Below, piece by piece: positions 53,304-63,682 of a stretch of DNA of 64,000 bases. The stretch lies in NCBI GenBank assembly GCA_019358895.1, contig JAHHIG010000001.1, positions 310,001-374,000 of the forward strand. Reading direction: 5' to 3'. Made by a program: the position numbers and the translations under genes. The stretch is from Tildeniella nuda ZEHNDER 1965/U140. GTDB lineage: Bacteria; Cyanobacteriota; Cyanobacteriia; Leptolyngbyales; Leptolyngbyaceae. How positions within the stretch are numbered: position 1 is the stretch's first letter; each line of letters opens with the position of its first letter. The notes beneath the pieces were generated by a model. That model ran no database searches. It was not told where the DNA came from and was given only the letters and a program-made list of their open reading frames with translations.

Positions 53304-53909
53304 CTATTGCGCCATTCTCATTTGCTCGTTTGCCCAGGCGGGTGCGGGTGCTGCCTGACGGGTTGTACGAGCTTGGGGCTGTTGTGCCTGGGGCGCTTCA
53401 TACCCTGGAACGCCTTGTGTGCTGACCTGCACACAGCTTGGAGTGAAGAGAAAAATGCTTTCGCCGATGCGCTCTTGATGACCGTCGATCGCATAAGTAC
53501 CGCCTGCCACAAAATCAACCGCACGTTGCGCTTGATCAGGATCCATAATCGTCAGATTGAGCACGACCGACTTCCGTTCGCGCAATGCCTGGATCGCCTG
53601 AGGCATTTCTTCAAACGATCGCGGCTCCATCACCACCACTTCAGATACGCCATTCACACCGGGCATCCCAATCACATTACCCATTGGCGAGGCTCCCATT
53701 GCTCCGACTTCGCCGCCTAACGGGGCACGATCGCGCAAGCGGCTAGGGCGACGAGTGCGGGCATCTTCCTGCGGTGCAGCGGGTTGAGCGTGCTCCTGCT
53801 GGTAGAGGTTTTGGTACTCATCGCCATCCATTTCGTCGTACTCGTATTCGTAGTCCATAGGTTCGTTAAATCCAACAAAGTCCCGTAGCTTGGTAAAGAT
53901 GTTGCTCAC
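53304..53909 (-). CDS. sepF: cell division protein SepF
   Basis: A 201-residue protein that tethers and shapes FtsZ at the septum. It has an amphipathic membrane-targeting N-terminus ([14 protein letters not shown]), an acidic/Gln linker, the SepF (DUF552) domain at about 85-160 ([40 protein letters not shown]) and a Pro/Gln tail. It is on the same strand as pipXY and proC as in other cyanobacteria. Confidence 0.92.
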   Translation of the reverse strand: MSNIFTKLRDFVGFNEPMDYEYEYDEMDGDEYQNLYQQEHAQPAAPQEDARTRRPSRLRDRAPLGGEVGAMGASPMGNVIGMPGVNGVSEVVVMEPRSFEEMPQAIQALRERKSVVLNLTIMDPDQAQRAVDFVAGGTYAIDGHQERIGESIFLFTPSCVQVSTQGVPGYEAPQAQQPQARTTRQAAPAPAWANEQMRMAQ

Positions 53910-54387
53910 TGTTCACGCTCCGTCACGATCAGGTTGAAATCGAAAAATATATAGCGACCAGATCTGCAAAAAGATTGCTCAATCTAGTTTGTGATATCGA
54001 AAACATCGGCAAGAGGAATGCCTCTGGAAACTTTTAGTAAAAGCCCAATCGATGAAGGCTTATCCGAGAGCAAATCGCTCAGGCACCCTGCTTAGTTTGA
54101 CTAACCTACTTTGACCGAATTGAAAGAATAGTATACATCTAGATCCCAAAATAGAAGCATGTCACCAAAAGTTTTTCCGATCAGATGTTTAAATCGCTGG
54201 CATAACCATGAAGTCGGTAGGCTTATGTCGCCTCACTTCCTAAAGCTGGAACTCTAGCACTCAAGATACTCTATCTTTTGAAAAGCGCTTCACTTTTCTC
54301 TAAATTCTTACGCCTTCATTTTTGCTGCAATTGCTACGCTCGATCGCGACGGCAGCTAAGCGATGTTTGAGTTGGGTTGGGAAAAGG
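53910..54387. other. gap upstream of sepF
   Basis: No gene. It holds AT-rich sequence with sepF promoter parts. No tRNA or long repeat seen. Confidence 0.3.
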
Positions 54388-55077
54388 CTATGTCGGACGA
54401 TCGCCAAAGAGAATGCGCCCCAGACGAATCATTGTCGCCCCTGCCTGCACTGCCAAAGCATAGTCATTCGACATACCCATCGACAGTGTGTGCATTTGCA
54501 GATAAGGCAGATTCTGTTGTTGAATGGTATTAGCTAATACGGCTGTCTTTTGAAATGCCGCGCTTGCCTCTGACGCTGGTAAGCCATACGGAAGAATGGT
54601 CATCAACCCCTGAATGCTGAGATTTTTACATTGATTTAATGTTGAAAGATCATCTAAAAGATCCTCTACTGCCCAGCCGTGTTTTGTTGGATCAGGCAAC
54701 AGCTTCACTTGCAGCAGTGACTTTGGTTTTTGAGGCAGCGGTGCGGCTAAGCGATCGAGTCGTTGGGCAAGCTTCAAATCGTCGATCGAATGAAGCCATT
54801 GAAAGCACTCCAACGCTTTTTGCGCTTTGTTGCTTTGGAGATGCCCAATCAAATGCCAGGTAATATCAGTTAGATCACAAAGCTGAGCCTGTTTTGCTTC
54901 TGCTTCTTGAACGCGGCTCTCTGCGAAATCGCGCACTCCAGAGGCATAAGCGGTACGCATTGCTTCGATCGAAACCTGCTTCGTGACGGCAATCAACCGC
55001 ACTGTCTCTGGCAATGTTTCACGAACCTGGTCAATTCGTTCTGCGATTGTACCGCTAAGTTGAGAGAACGCTGTCAT
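54388..55077 (-). CDS. pipY: PLP-binding protein YggS/PipY
   Basis: A 229-residue TIM-barrel PLP protein that keeps vitamin B6 and amino-acid pools in balance. VRLIAVTKQVSIEAMRTAYA holds the PLP Lys (VTKQ), HLIGHLQSNKAQKALECFQW the conserved middle, and HTLSMGMSNDYALAVQAGAT followed by MIRLGRILFG the phosphate site. It overlaps the pipX stop by 4 bp (ATGA), the usual pipX-pipY coupling. Confidence 0.93.
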   Translation of the reverse strand: MTAFSQLSGTIAERIDQVRETLPETVRLIAVTKQVSIEAMRTAYASGVRDFAESRVQEAEAKQAQLCDLTDITWHLIGHLQSNKAQKALECFQWLHSIDDLKLAQRLDRLAAPLPQKPKSLLQVKLLPDPTKHGWAVEDLLDDLSTLNQCKNLSIQGLMTILPYGLPASEASAAFQKTAVLANTIQQQNLPYLQMHTLSMGMSNDYALAVQAGATMIRLGRILFGDRPT

Positions 55078-55343
55078 TGAAACGTTTGTTTATAAATCAC
55101 CTGAAGCTGATTGTAGTCTTGCTGCTGCCCCTGCCGACGCAGTACCCGCATACGGTTCTCGACGAGAATGCGGGCATCCGTTCGGGTCAGCGGCTCAAAT
55201 TCTAAGCCGTCGTCTCCATTGGCGACCAGAAAAAACAAGCGCTGTGCGTAGAGTGTCGTAAACAACTCACGCGTTGCATCAATGAGACAGACTCTGAAAA
55301 GCAAGCCAAAATTCGGATGGTTTAAGTAATTTTCGTTGCTCAT
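55074..55343 (-). CDS. pipX: PipX, PII-interacting co-activator of NtcA
   Basis: An 89-residue protein of cyanobacterial nitrogen control: it binds NtcA when 2-oxoglutarate is high and PII when low. MSNENYLNHPNFGLLFRVCL begins the Tudor-like domain; ELFTTLYAQRLFFLVAN and LEFEPLTRTDARILVENRMR hold the contact residues, followed by two helices. Length and sequence are typical. Confidence 0.95.
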   Translation of the reverse strand: MSNENYLNHPNFGLLFRVCLIDATRELFTTLYAQRLFFLVANGDDGLEFEPLTRTDARILVENRMRVLRRQGQQQDYNQLQVIYKQTFQ

Positions 55344-55435
55344 TCAGATCTAAGCTGGACGACGATGAAATAGTACACCTTAACGCAGGTATGCCATCAC
55401 TTTACGTGATAACGCTGTCTCTGCATGAGTTTTAT

Positions 55436-55597
<162 letters not shown>

Positions 55598-56590
55598 CTA
55601 AAGTTCCCACCCCCAGACCAAACGGGCACTCCACAGCCCGACCAAACTTCCGATCGCCAGCCAATCACTCAATCTAAGGTGAAACTGGTGCCATTGCACC
55701 TGATGCTCGTTAGGGCTGGTGAAGCCTCGTACCTTCATCGCGCTGGCGATCTGCTCTGCCCGCAGCAGTAAGTTATTGAGTAGTCGTTCAGCCACAGTTA
55801 ACCAGACTTGTAGTGCGCTCCGCCAGCCCAGCTTGCGCCAATTAATCGCACGAGTACTAACCGATCGCACCAAATTTTGCACTTCTTCAAGCACCAGGGG
55901 AATGAAGCGGAGCGAGAGGGTCAGCGTCAGGGCAACTTCTGTGATCGGCAGGTTGAAGCGGCGTAAGGGAGCCATCCAATCTTCGATCGCGGCGGTAATT
56001 TCTTCGGGAGCTGTCACTAATAAGAAAAGATTGGTGCTGTAGATCAAGGTGAATAGCAGAGTGCTGTAGCGAATGGCTAAATCCACCGATCGCGTTGTAA
56101 CGGTGATCGAGCCGCGCTTGAATAGTACATAGCGGTAAGCAGTCGGTTGGGGTAGAGCAACGGTTGAGGCTGTGCTGGCTGATGGCACAGTAGGTTTACC
56201 CAAGCCAAACGGGTTGTACCAGGGATTCGGCGCAGGCGCGGGTGGTAGTGTCTTTGGCTGCTGCGAAAACGCCAGTTCATCTGAGGGCATACGGGGCTGG
56301 TGGCGTGCTTTGAGTCCATCGGGGATCACTGTTGTTAACGCAAACACCATGAAGCTAAGCACCAGCAACCAACCCATTTGCTGCCGCCAGACCCGCAGGG
56401 GAATCATTGCAAAAACAGTGACAGCAATCAGCAACCCTGCCAGCAAGATGCGCCAGGCTGGATTTGCCAGCAGTGGCGCTGCTAAAAACGTCATCAACCA
56501 GGCGAGTTTGATGCGTGGGTCGAGACGATGTAACCAGGTGACAGGTTGTTCTAAATAAAGCCCTAAAGGGAGGGAGCGCAGTAAATCCAT
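55598..56590 (-). CDS. EcfT/CbiQ-like transporter membrane protein
   Basis: A 330-residue protein with hydrophobic helices (VTWLHRLDPRIKLAWLMTFL, AWRILLAGLLIAVTVFAMIP, WLLVLSFMVFALTTVIPDG), a long Pro-rich insertion (about 100-155), and the coupling helices of EcfT (LTLSLRFIPLVLEEVQNLVR, AQIASAMKVRGF as A-R-G). EcfT joins an S component to ATPases for vitamin or metal uptake. The insertion and the lack of ATPase genes nearby are unusual, but common in cyanobacterial versions. Confidence 0.82.
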   Translation of the reverse strand: MDLLRSLPLGLYLEQPVTWLHRLDPRIKLAWLMTFLAAPLLANPAWRILLAGLLIAVTVFAMIPLRVWRQQMGWLLVLSFMVFALTTVIPDGLKARHQPRMPSDELAFSQQPKTLPPAPAPNPWYNPFGLGKPTVPSASTASTVALPQPTAYRYVLFKRGSITVTTRSVDLAIRYSTLLFTLIYSTNLFLLVTAPEEITAAIEDWMAPLRRFNLPITEVALTLTLSLRFIPLVLEEVQNLVRSVSTRAINWRKLGWRSALQVWLTVAERLLNNLLLRAEQIASAMKVRGFTSPNEHQVQWHQFHLRLSDWLAIGSLVGLWSARLVWGWEL

Positions 56591-56637
56591 TGTTGCTCTG
56601 AGCGTTTGGCTTCTAGATTGAAGTTGTCATCTGCAAT

Positions 56638-58008
56638 CTAAAACTCTTTGACGCGTGTCGCTCGGTTTGCGGTGACGCGTTCGACTTCTCTCGTTTTCTT
56701 GCCGCGCCAAAAGAGACGAATGGGTGTGCCAGTAAAGCCGAGCGATTTACGAAACTGACCTTCAATATAGCGACGGTAGTTGTCGTTAAAGAGGGCGGGA
56801 TCGTTGACGAAAAGGGCGATCGCAGGTGGACGACTGCTTACCTGAGTGCCATAGTAAATCTTACCCTGACGACCCTGACGCGTGGTCGGTGGCGAGTGCC
56901 AGCCCACCGCTTCTTCCAGCACTTCGTTAATGACCGAAGTCGTCACACGTCGTTTCTGCTGCTCTGCGGCAATATTGACCATATCCAGAATTTTTTCCAC
57001 GCGCTGCCCTGTTTTGGCGCTGATAAAGATCACGTCTGCCCATTCGGTGAAGTGGAGGCGATCGCGCACCAGTTTTTCGTGATCATAAATGGTGTAAGAG
57101 TCTTTCTCCACTGCGTCCCACTTATTGACGACAATGACGCAGCCGCGACCTTCGTCCGCAACGCGCCCCGCCAGTTTCTGGTCTTGTTCAGTCACACCAT
57201 CCAGCGCATCTACAACAAGCAACACCACATCGGCACGATTAATTGCTTTGAAGGCACGGTTGATGCCAAAGAATTCCGGTCCATACTCGACCTGCTTCTT
57301 TTTACGAATGCCCGCCGTGTCAATTAAACGATAGGTCTGCTCACCGTGCTGAACAACCATGTCGATCGCGTCGCGCGTGGTGCCTGAAATGGGACTCACA
57401 ATCGATCGCGTCTCACCGACAAACGCATTTAGCAAGCTGGACTTACCCACATTCGGTCGTCCTGCGATCGCTACCTTAATCTCATCGGATTCTTCAATCT
57501 CATTCGCGGGTGGCAAATGAGTAATCAACTGATCCAGCAGTTCACCAGTCCCATTGCCGTGAATGCCCGAAATCGGAAACGGTTCGCCCAAGCCCAACGA
57601 CCAGAAATCTGCCGCTTGCGCTGCACCTTGATCGACCGACTCACATTTGTTGACCGCCAATAAGACAGGTACTGACTGTTGCCGCAGCCAGGTCGCAATT
57701 TCTTCATCGGACGGCATCAGCCCCATCATGCCATCCACTACAAAAATCGCGGCGCTCGATTCTGCCAGCGCTGCCATTGCCTGTTCACGAATGAACGGCA
57801 GAAACTCGGTATCGTCATCAAACACCAAACCGCCCGTATCGACGACCTGAAATTCACGATCGCGCCAGAAGGCAGGCTTGTAGGTGCGATCGCGGGTCAC
57901 GCCGGGTTCATCAAACACAATGGCATCCTGCAACGCTGACAGCCGATTGACGACTGTAGACTTGCCCACGTTAGGACGACCGATAATAGCAACAATAGGC
58001 AAGGGCAT
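56638..58008 (-). CDS. der: ribosome-biogenesis GTPase Der (EngA)
   Basis: A 456-residue protein with two tandem GTPase domains for 50S assembly. I chose the ATG at 58008 ([20 protein letters not shown]); the upstream 46 codons are not in the family. G1 motifs GRPNVGKS occur at the start and again ([20 protein letters not shown]); G3 DTGG and DTAGIRKK; G4 NKCE and NKWD. A KH-like end follows ([18 protein letters not shown]). Confidence 0.95.
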   Translation of the reverse strand: MPLPIVAIIGRPNVGKSTVVNRLSALQDAIVFDEPGVTRDRTYKPAFWRDREFQVVDTGGLVFDDDTEFLPFIREQAMAALAESSAAIFVVDGMMGLMPSDEEIATWLRQQSVPVLLAVNKCESVDQGAAQAADFWSLGLGEPFPISGIHGNGTGELLDQLITHLPPANEIEESDEIKVAIAGRPNVGKSSLLNAFVGETRSIVSPISGTTRDAIDMVVQHGEQTYRLIDTAGIRKKKQVEYGPEFFGINRAFKAINRADVVLLVVDALDGVTEQDQKLAGRVADEGRGCVIVVNKWDAVEKDSYTIYDHEKLVRDRLHFTEWADVIFISAKTGQRVEKILDMVNIAAEQQKRRVTTSVINEVLEEAVGWHSPPTTRQGRQGKIYYGTQVSSRPPAIALFVNDPALFNDNYRRYIEGQFRKSLGFTGTPIRLFWRGKKTREVERVTANRATRVKEF

Positions 58009-58182
58009 AGGAGTGAGAATGAAAGGATGAGGTCTACAAGGATGAATGAAGTTCGTTCCAGGCGACCATTCATCACTTAAGTCTCTTATTCTAGCGATAA
58101 GTCGTTCACTCGTATGCTTCGCAGTTGACCAACAGCAATCTTGCACTCGCTAGGATGAAGCAGAACGTCTCAGTCACGATCG

Positions 58183-58872
58183 ATGTTGATTTTACTGGTG
58201 GAGGATGATCCGGCACAGTTAGAGCCTTTACAGGCAGTCCTTTTACAGGCAGGGCATATTGTCGATGCGATCGACGATAGCGAAACCGCACAGTGGCTGA
58301 TCGCTCAAAAAGAGTATGACCTACTGATTCTGGATTGGATGTTGCCCAAAATCAGCGGTATTGCCCTTTGCCGACAGTATCGTCGGTCTGGTAAAACTGC
58401 ACCTGTGCTGATGCTGACTGCTAAAGATACGATCGCTGATAAAGTCACTGGACTGGATGCCGGAGCCGATGACTACTTAGTCAAACCGGTTGATGTGGTG
58501 GAACTACTGGCACGAGTGCGGGCACTGCGGCGGCGATCGCCTCTCTGGCAAGGCGATTTACTGTCTTTAGACGCATTGCGCTTACATCTGAGCACCTTAA
58601 CGCTAGAGTGCCATCAGATGACGACCCAACTCTCCAGCCGAGAATTTCAGTTGATGGAATATCTCATGCGTCACCCACGCCAGGTTCTCTCCCACGAGCA
58701 AATTGAGCAGGCTCTGTGGGGTTGGGGTACCGAACCCGAAAGCAACGCCGTCACAACGCTCGTCCGTCGGCTTCGACAACGCCTGCAAGCCGTGAGTGCT
58801 AAAGATTGGTTAGAAACGATCTATGGCATGGGATATCGATTGCAGCCGCCGGAAAGGGGGATGAGGGGCTAG
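58183..58872 (+). CDS. OmpR-family response regulator (RppA-like)
   Basis: A 229-residue regulator (MLILLVEDDPAQLEPLQAVL). The receiver has D51 (LILDWMLPK) and K101 (YLVKPVD); the winged helix ends with YGMGYRLQPP. It resembles RppA of the cyanobacterial RppAB redox/nickel type. The kinase gene follows after a 180-bp repeat-rich gap. Confidence 0.88.
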   Translation: MLILLVEDDPAQLEPLQAVLLQAGHIVDAIDDSETAQWLIAQKEYDLLILDWMLPKISGIALCRQYRRSGKTAPVLMLTAKDTIADKVTGLDAGADDYLVKPVDVVELLARVRALRRRSPLWQGDLLSLDALRLHLSTLTLECHQMTTQLSSREFQLMEYLMRHPRQVLSHEQIEQALWGWGTEPESNAVTTLVRRLRQRLQAVSAKDWLETIYGMGYRLQPPERGMRG

Positions 58873-59055
58873 GGAAGCAGGGGAGGCAGAGGAGGCAGAA
58901 AGATATCTAAGGATAAAGAGCAGTGTGCATCCGTTCTTCCCCTATCTTCCAACTCAAAATTCAACACTCCCCCGCCTCCCTTACTCCCCCTGCCCCTCTA
59001 CTCCCCCTGCCCCACTAATAACTAACAACCAACAACCAACAACTTTCGCTCTTCC

Positions 59056-60336
59056 ATGTTCACCCGCAGTCGCCGCAATTTAGCCTACTGGTTTGCTCTT
59101 TCAATGGGGAGCATTCTCGTTTTGTTTGCAGGTGTGAGCTATTACTTGAGTGTTGAAGATCAGCTACAGGCATTTGATCAGGCGCTGTACAAGAAGAGTA
59201 AAGCGATCGCGTCGGGTGCAAGGATTCAGGTTCAACAGGGACAATGGCAGATTGAGCCAGAAGAGGCACCCTGGATGGGGGGCGATCGCTCACGCAACAG
59301 CGAGTTGGTCTACGTTCGCTGGTATAACGCGAAAGGCTATTTGGTACGGTTCATTGGCTTGCCTGCACCGATCCGCTTGACCGCAGTACCAGAGTTTCAA
59401 ACGATCGCGATCGCGGATGCTCAGAATGGCGGCGAACCGTCGAGTCAACGGCTGCGTCAAATCACACTACCCCTCCTTCAGAATCAACAATTGGTGGGCT
59501 ATCTTCAGATGGCTGAACCGCTCACACCGATTCAAGAAAGCCTCGATCGTGTGCGGCTGTTTTTGGCATTGGGAGTACCCGCAACGTTAGGCATCATCGG
59601 CATGACAGGCTGGTTTTTGGGCGGCATAGCCATGCAGCCAACGCGGCGAGCATACGACCAACTTCAGCGCTTTACAGCCGATGCGTCCCATGAGCTGCGG
59701 GCACCCCTGGCGGCAGTGTTGAGCAATGCCCAGGTTGGGTTAATGTCGCCCGACGACAATGCCCAACAGCGATTGCGGCTAGAAAAGATTGTGGATACAG
59801 CCAAGTCAATGAGTACGTTAATTGGCAATCTGCTGTTTCTCTCTCGACGCGAAGGCGCGCTCGATTTAGCCAGTCTAAAGCGTGTAGATCTGGTAGCACT
59901 GCTGCGATCGCTCACAGACGACCAAACGGCGCAGGCGATCGCACAAGGGCTAGCCTTCACCAGTCAGTTACCGGATCACGCTGTCACCCTCAACGCCGAT
60001 CCAGATCTGCTGAAACAAGCAGTGACAAACCTCCTCAGCAATGCGTTCAAGTACACGGCTCCCGGCGGCAGTATCCAGCTAAGTCTTTCCACCTCATCCC
60101 GCTACGCCCTGATCCAGGTTGAAGACAATGGCATCGGCATTCCCGCAGCGGATCTGCCCCACATTTTTGAGCGCTTCTACCGCGTCGATACAGCCCGATC
60201 GCGACAGACAGGTGGCTTTGGCTTGGGGTTAGCGATCGCTCAACAAATCATCATCGCCCATCGGGGACGCATCACCGCCACCAGCACTCTAGAAAAAGGA
60301 TCAACGTTTCAGATTGAGTTGCCTCTAAAAGGATAA
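59056..60336 (+). CDS. membrane sensor histidine kinase (RppB-like)
   Basis: A 426-residue kinase with two membrane helices (about 12-32 and 168-192) and a 135-residue extracytoplasmic domain with no Cys. The HisKA His is H212 (DASHELRAPLAA), N box NLLSNAFKYTA, G1 VEDNGIGIPA and G2 GGFGLGLAIAQ. It pairs with the upstream regulator and is a paralogue of the CAST-borne kinase at 19060. Confidence 0.87.
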   Translation: MFTRSRRNLAYWFALSMGSILVLFAGVSYYLSVEDQLQAFDQALYKKSKAIASGARIQVQQGQWQIEPEEAPWMGGDRSRNSELVYVRWYNAKGYLVRFIGLPAPIRLTAVPEFQTIAIADAQNGGEPSSQRLRQITLPLLQNQQLVGYLQMAEPLTPIQESLDRVRLFLALGVPATLGIIGMTGWFLGGIAMQPTRRAYDQLQRFTADASHELRAPLAAVLSNAQVGLMSPDDNAQQRLRLEKIVDTAKSMSTLIGNLLFLSRREGALDLASLKRVDLVALLRSLTDDQTAQAIAQGLAFTSQLPDHAVTLNADPDLLKQAVTNLLSNAFKYTAPGGSIQLSLSTSSRYALIQVEDNGIGIPAADLPHIFERFYRVDTARSRQTGGFGLGLAIAQQIIIAHRGRITATSTLEKGSTFQIELPLKG

Positions 60337-60359
60337 ACACTCCCCAAAAGCAATGTAAC

Positions 60360-60501
60360 GCGATGTGCGACTTTCCTGAAATGCCTGCCGACTGCCCTCA
60401 CCCTAGCCCTCTCCCGATGGGAGAGGGAACCGGAACGGTCTGGAAGCCCTTCTCCCTGGGGAGAAGGGTGGGGATGAGGGCGAATTAGTTGCACATCGCG
60501 T
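60360..60501. repeat. MITE-like element with 8-bp flank duplication
   Basis: CGCGATGTGCGAC at the left and its inverse (GTTGCACATCGCG) at the right form the ends. The direct repeat AATGTAAC flanks it (60352-60359 and 60502-60509). The inside has CCCTCACCCTAGCCCTCTCC and inverted GGGAGAAGG/CCTTCTCCC. It sits just behind the kinase gene. Confidence 0.65.
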
Positions 60502-60530
60502 AATGTAACCTCATCCCGCAACTGCACAGA

Positions 60531-60602
60531 AGCCGATGGGGGGATTTGAACCCCCGACCGCTCGATTACGAATCGAGTGCTCTACCACTGAGCCACATCG
60601 GC
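60531..60602 (-). tRNA. tRNA-Thr (CGU)
   Basis: A 72-nt cloverleaf on the minus strand: acceptor GCCGATG/CATCGGC, D-arm GGCTCAGTGGTAGAGC, anticodon arm CTCGATTCGTAATCGAG (anticodon CGT), T-arm GGGGGTTCAAATCCCCC. CCA not encoded. Its D-arm equals that of the CAST target tRNA, but its anticodon arm breaks the homing match after GAGCAC. Confidence 0.95.
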
Positions 60603-60694
60603 ATAACAATGGATCAGTATAACAGGCTTGGCGTTTTCACAGCGTATGGGGTGTAGGGTAAAGAGTATAAGGCTTGCAAGGATTGAGAGAGCAA

Positions 60695-60994
60695 ATGACA
60701 AACAAGCGATCGGATGGGGCTGAAAAGCGTCTCACGCTCAAGCAAACAGACCCTGAAAAATATGCCTTCTTGAAAGCAGAGGCGCAGGCTCCTTATCGCA
60801 GTTTGCGAAAATTTGTTTATGTGGGCTTTGCTGCTTCTGGAGCGATCGGTGCGTTCATTTTCTTCACACAACTGCTTGCTGGACAAGATGTTGGTACGAT
60901 CTTGCCCAATTTAGCTGTACAGATTGGAGTCATCGCGTTGATGGTTTGGCTGTTTCGCCTTGAAGGCAAAGCAGAACGCAAATCAGACTCCTAA
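60695..60994 (+). CDS. DUF3493 membrane protein (LPA3-like)
   Basis: A 99-residue protein from the ATG at 60695. A soluble start (RLTLKQTDPEKYAFLKAEAQ, APYRSLRKFVY) leads into two membrane helices (GFAASGAIGAFIFFTQLLAG, LAVQIGVIALMVWLFRLEG). DUF3493 proteins relate to plant LPA3, a factor for photosystem II accumulation. Confidence 0.82.
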   Translation: MTNKRSDGAEKRLTLKQTDPEKYAFLKAEAQAPYRSLRKFVYVGFAASGAIGAFIFFTQLLAGQDVGTILPNLAVQIGVIALMVWLFRLEGKAERKSDS

Positions 60995-61167
60995 TGACTG
61001 TACTTGCGTTGAAGCATTCATTCATGCCGAACCCTGCAATCGGCTGGTACGTTTGAAACGGTCACCGTTTGGGAGTAGCGACCGATCGCATCGGAGGATC
61101 ACGCTTGACTCTCTAGTGAACTGGAGACTCCAAAATAGAAGCAGAACGTAATTGAAGCAGTGACTGT

Positions 61168-61362
61168 ATGGCTCTCGAATTTAAGATTCCCGATCTGGCG
61201 TGTTCTGCCTGTGTAACCACGGTCACCAATGCTGTAATGGCGATCGACCCGGTAGCAAAAGTGGAGGCAGACCCCAAAACAAAGCACGCCAAAATTGAAA
61301 CCCAACAGCCTGAAGCGACCGTAAGACAGGCGATCGTTGCCGCCGGATACACCGTTGCTTAA
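61168..61362 (+). CDS. copZ: CopZ-like copper chaperone (resident copy)
   Basis: A 64-residue HMA domain (MALEFKIPDLACSACVTTVT) with CSAC metal site; Leu replaces Met before Ala in the MxCxxC motif. It is followed 21 bp later by copA. It is close to the CAST copy at 9953 (same VEADPKTK, ETQQPE and QAIVAAGYTV parts). Confidence 0.88.
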   Translation: MALEFKIPDLACSACVTTVTNAVMAIDPVAKVEADPKTKHAKIETQQPEATVRQAIVAAGYTVA

Positions 61363-61383
61363 TCTCTATCACTGCGGTTAACT

Positions 61384-63642
61384 GTGGAAACGACCATACT
61401 GAAACTGAGGGGCATGAGTTGTGTCGCTTGCGCCAACAATATTGAGTCAGCTATTCGGACTGTGCCAGGAGTGACCGTCGCCAGCGTGAACTTTGGTGCG
61501 GAACAGGCAACTGTAACGTATGACTCGCAACGCGCAGATTTAGAAGCGATCCAACACGCTGTCAGTGAAGCGGGTTATGCTGCTTTCTCACTGCAAGAAA
61601 CGGCAATGGCAACGGGCGAGGACGATGCTGCAACAGCAACGCAGCTAGCAGAATCCCAGTCGCTCATCCGCAAAGTGTGGGTAGGAGGAAGCATCAGTGC
61701 GGTATTGCTGCTTGGGTCATTGCCAATGATGACCGGGCTGAGTCTGCCATTCATACCAACCTGGCTGCACAATTTTTGGCTACAGGCAATGCTTACGGCT
61801 CCAGTGCAATTCTGGTGTGGCGGCTCATTCTACATTAACGGCTGGAAAGCGTTGAAGCGCCACACTGCCACGATGGACACGTTGATCGCGTTGGGCACCA
61901 GCGCGGCTTATTTCTACTCACTGTTTGCCACTGTTAATCCAGACTTTTTCACGGCTCAGGGGTTGATGCCCAGTGTTTACTACGAGACAGCCGCGATCGT
62001 CGTCACGCTGATTCTGCTCGGACGCTTGTTTGAGCACCGTGCGAGAGGGCAAACCTCTGACGCAATTCGCAAACTGATCGGTCTACAAGCGAAAGATGCC
62101 CGCATCATTCGCGATGGGCAAGAAATGGCAGTATCGATCGCCGACGTGCAGCTAAACGACGTTGTGGTCGTGCGTCCCGGCGAAAAGATTCCGGTTGATG
62201 GCGAAATCATCGAAGGCATTTCCACGATCGACGAGTCAATGGTGTCTGGGGAAAGTGTTGCGGTCAAAAAGCAGGCTGGCGATGAAGTGATTGGAGCCAC
62301 GATCAACCAAACAGGGAGCTTTAAGCTTCGGGCAACGCGCGTCGGTCGAGACACCTTCCTGGCACAAATCGTCAGGTTGGTGCAGCAGGCGCAAGGGTCG
62401 AAAGCACCGATTCAACGACTGGCAGATCAGGTGACAGGCTGGTTTGTACCTGCTGTCATTGCCATTGCGATCGCCACTTTTATCATCTGGTTCACAGTCG
62501 TGGGGAACATCACCCTGGCGCTGATTACGATGGTGGAAGTGCTGATTATTGCCTGTCCCTGTGCGCTCGGCTTGGCAACGCCGACATCCGTCATGGTAGC
62601 CACAGGGAAAGGGGCAGAGCATGGCATCTTGATCAAAGGGGCAGAAAGTCTGGAACTGGCACACCAGCTTCAGACGATCGTCCTTGACAAAACGGGCACT
62701 CTGACGCAAGGTCAACCCACCGTCACAGATTTCATCACAACTGTAGGCAACGCCCCTGAGAATGAACTCAAGCTTTTGCAACTAGCAGCCTCGGTTGAAC
62801 GCAATTCTGAACATCCGTTGGCTGAAGCAGTCGTCCGCTATGCTCAGTCTCAAGAAGTCACGCTCATCGACGTGCAAGACTTCGAGGCGATCGCGGGTAG
62901 TGGCGTGCAAGGCAGGGTGTCAAACACAGTGATCCACATCGGCACTCAGCGCTGGCTGCAAGAATTAGGCATTGATACCCAGGCATTACAACAAGACAGG
63001 GAACGTTTAGAGTCTTCAGGCAAGACTGCCATTCTCATCGCCATTGATGGTGCTCAGGGCTTGATGGGGATTGCCGATGCCCTTAAACCATCATCGGCTC
63101 AAGCAGTACGAGCCTTACAGCGTTTGGGCTTAGAAGTGGTCATGCTGACTGGCGACAACCGTCAGACTGCCGAGGCAATCGCCCGTGAAGTCGGTATCGA
63201 TCGCGTGTTTGCAGAGGTGCGACCCGACCAGAAAGTAGCTCAGATCGACAAGCTCCAGGCAGAAGGCAAAATCGTGGCAATGGTGGGGGATGGCATTAAT
63301 GATGCGCCTGCGTTGGCTCAAGCTCAAGTGGGCATTGCCCTTGGCACTGGCACTGATGTGGCGATCGCTGCCAGCGATATCACGCTCATCGCTGGCGACT
63401 TGCAGGGGATCGTCACCGCGATCCAACTCTCCCGCGCCACCATGCGCAACATTCGCCAAAATCTCTTCTTTGCCTTTATCTACAACGCGGCTGGCATTCC
63501 GATCGCGGCTGGCATTCTGTATCCCGTGTTTGGCTGGTTGCTCAGTCCTATCTTCGCTGGAGCCGCAATGGCACTCAGTTCCCTTTCCGTTGTGACCAAT
63601 GCTTTACGACTGCGGCACTTTCATCCCAAACCGTTGACATAG
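61384..63642 (+). CDS. copA: CopA copper ATPase (resident copy)
   Basis: A 752-residue P1B ATPase with GTG start at 61384 ([20 protein letters not shown]). It has the same elements as the CAST copy: HMA CVAC, CPC in [34 protein letters not shown] and [12 protein letters not shown]. It is about 85-90% identical by eye. The order copZ, copA, cupredoxin is tight; the membrane protein found between copZ and copA in the CAST is missing here. Confidence 0.93.
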   Translation: METTILKLRGMSCVACANNIESAIRTVPGVTVASVNFGAEQATVTYDSQRADLEAIQHAVSEAGYAAFSLQETAMATGEDDAATATQLAESQSLIRKVWVGGSISAVLLLGSLPMMTGLSLPFIPTWLHNFWLQAMLTAPVQFWCGGSFYINGWKALKRHTATMDTLIALGTSAAYFYSLFATVNPDFFTAQGLMPSVYYETAAIVVTLILLGRLFEHRARGQTSDAIRKLIGLQAKDARIIRDGQEMAVSIADVQLNDVVVVRPGEKIPVDGEIIEGISTIDESMVSGESVAVKKQAGDEVIGATINQTGSFKLRATRVGRDTFLAQIVRLVQQAQGSKAPIQRLADQVTGWFVPAVIAIAIATFIIWFTVVGNITLALITMVEVLIIACPCALGLATPTSVMVATGKGAEHGILIKGAESLELAHQLQTIVLDKTGTLTQGQPTVTDFITTVGNAPENELKLLQLAASVERNSEHPLAEAVVRYAQSQEVTLIDVQDFEAIAGSGVQGRVSNTVIHIGTQRWLQELGIDTQALQQDRERLESSGKTAILIAIDGAQGLMGIADALKPSSAQAVRALQRLGLEVVMLTGDNRQTAEAIAREVGIDRVFAEVRPDQKVAQIDKLQAEGKIVAMVGDGINDAPALAQAQVGIALGTGTDVAIAASDITLIAGDLQGIVTAIQLSRATMRNIRQNLFFAFIYNAAGIPIAAGILYPVFGWLLSPIFAGAAMALSSLSVVTNALRLRHFHPKPLT

Positions 63643-63682
63643 CTTGTTTCAAACCAGTGTTTCAAAACAAAGGAGTGCATCA

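Noticed and set aside
60531-60602. tRNA-Thr(CGU) as a second homing target
   Set aside because: Only GAGCAC and the PAM are shared with the guide; the anticodon arm differs.
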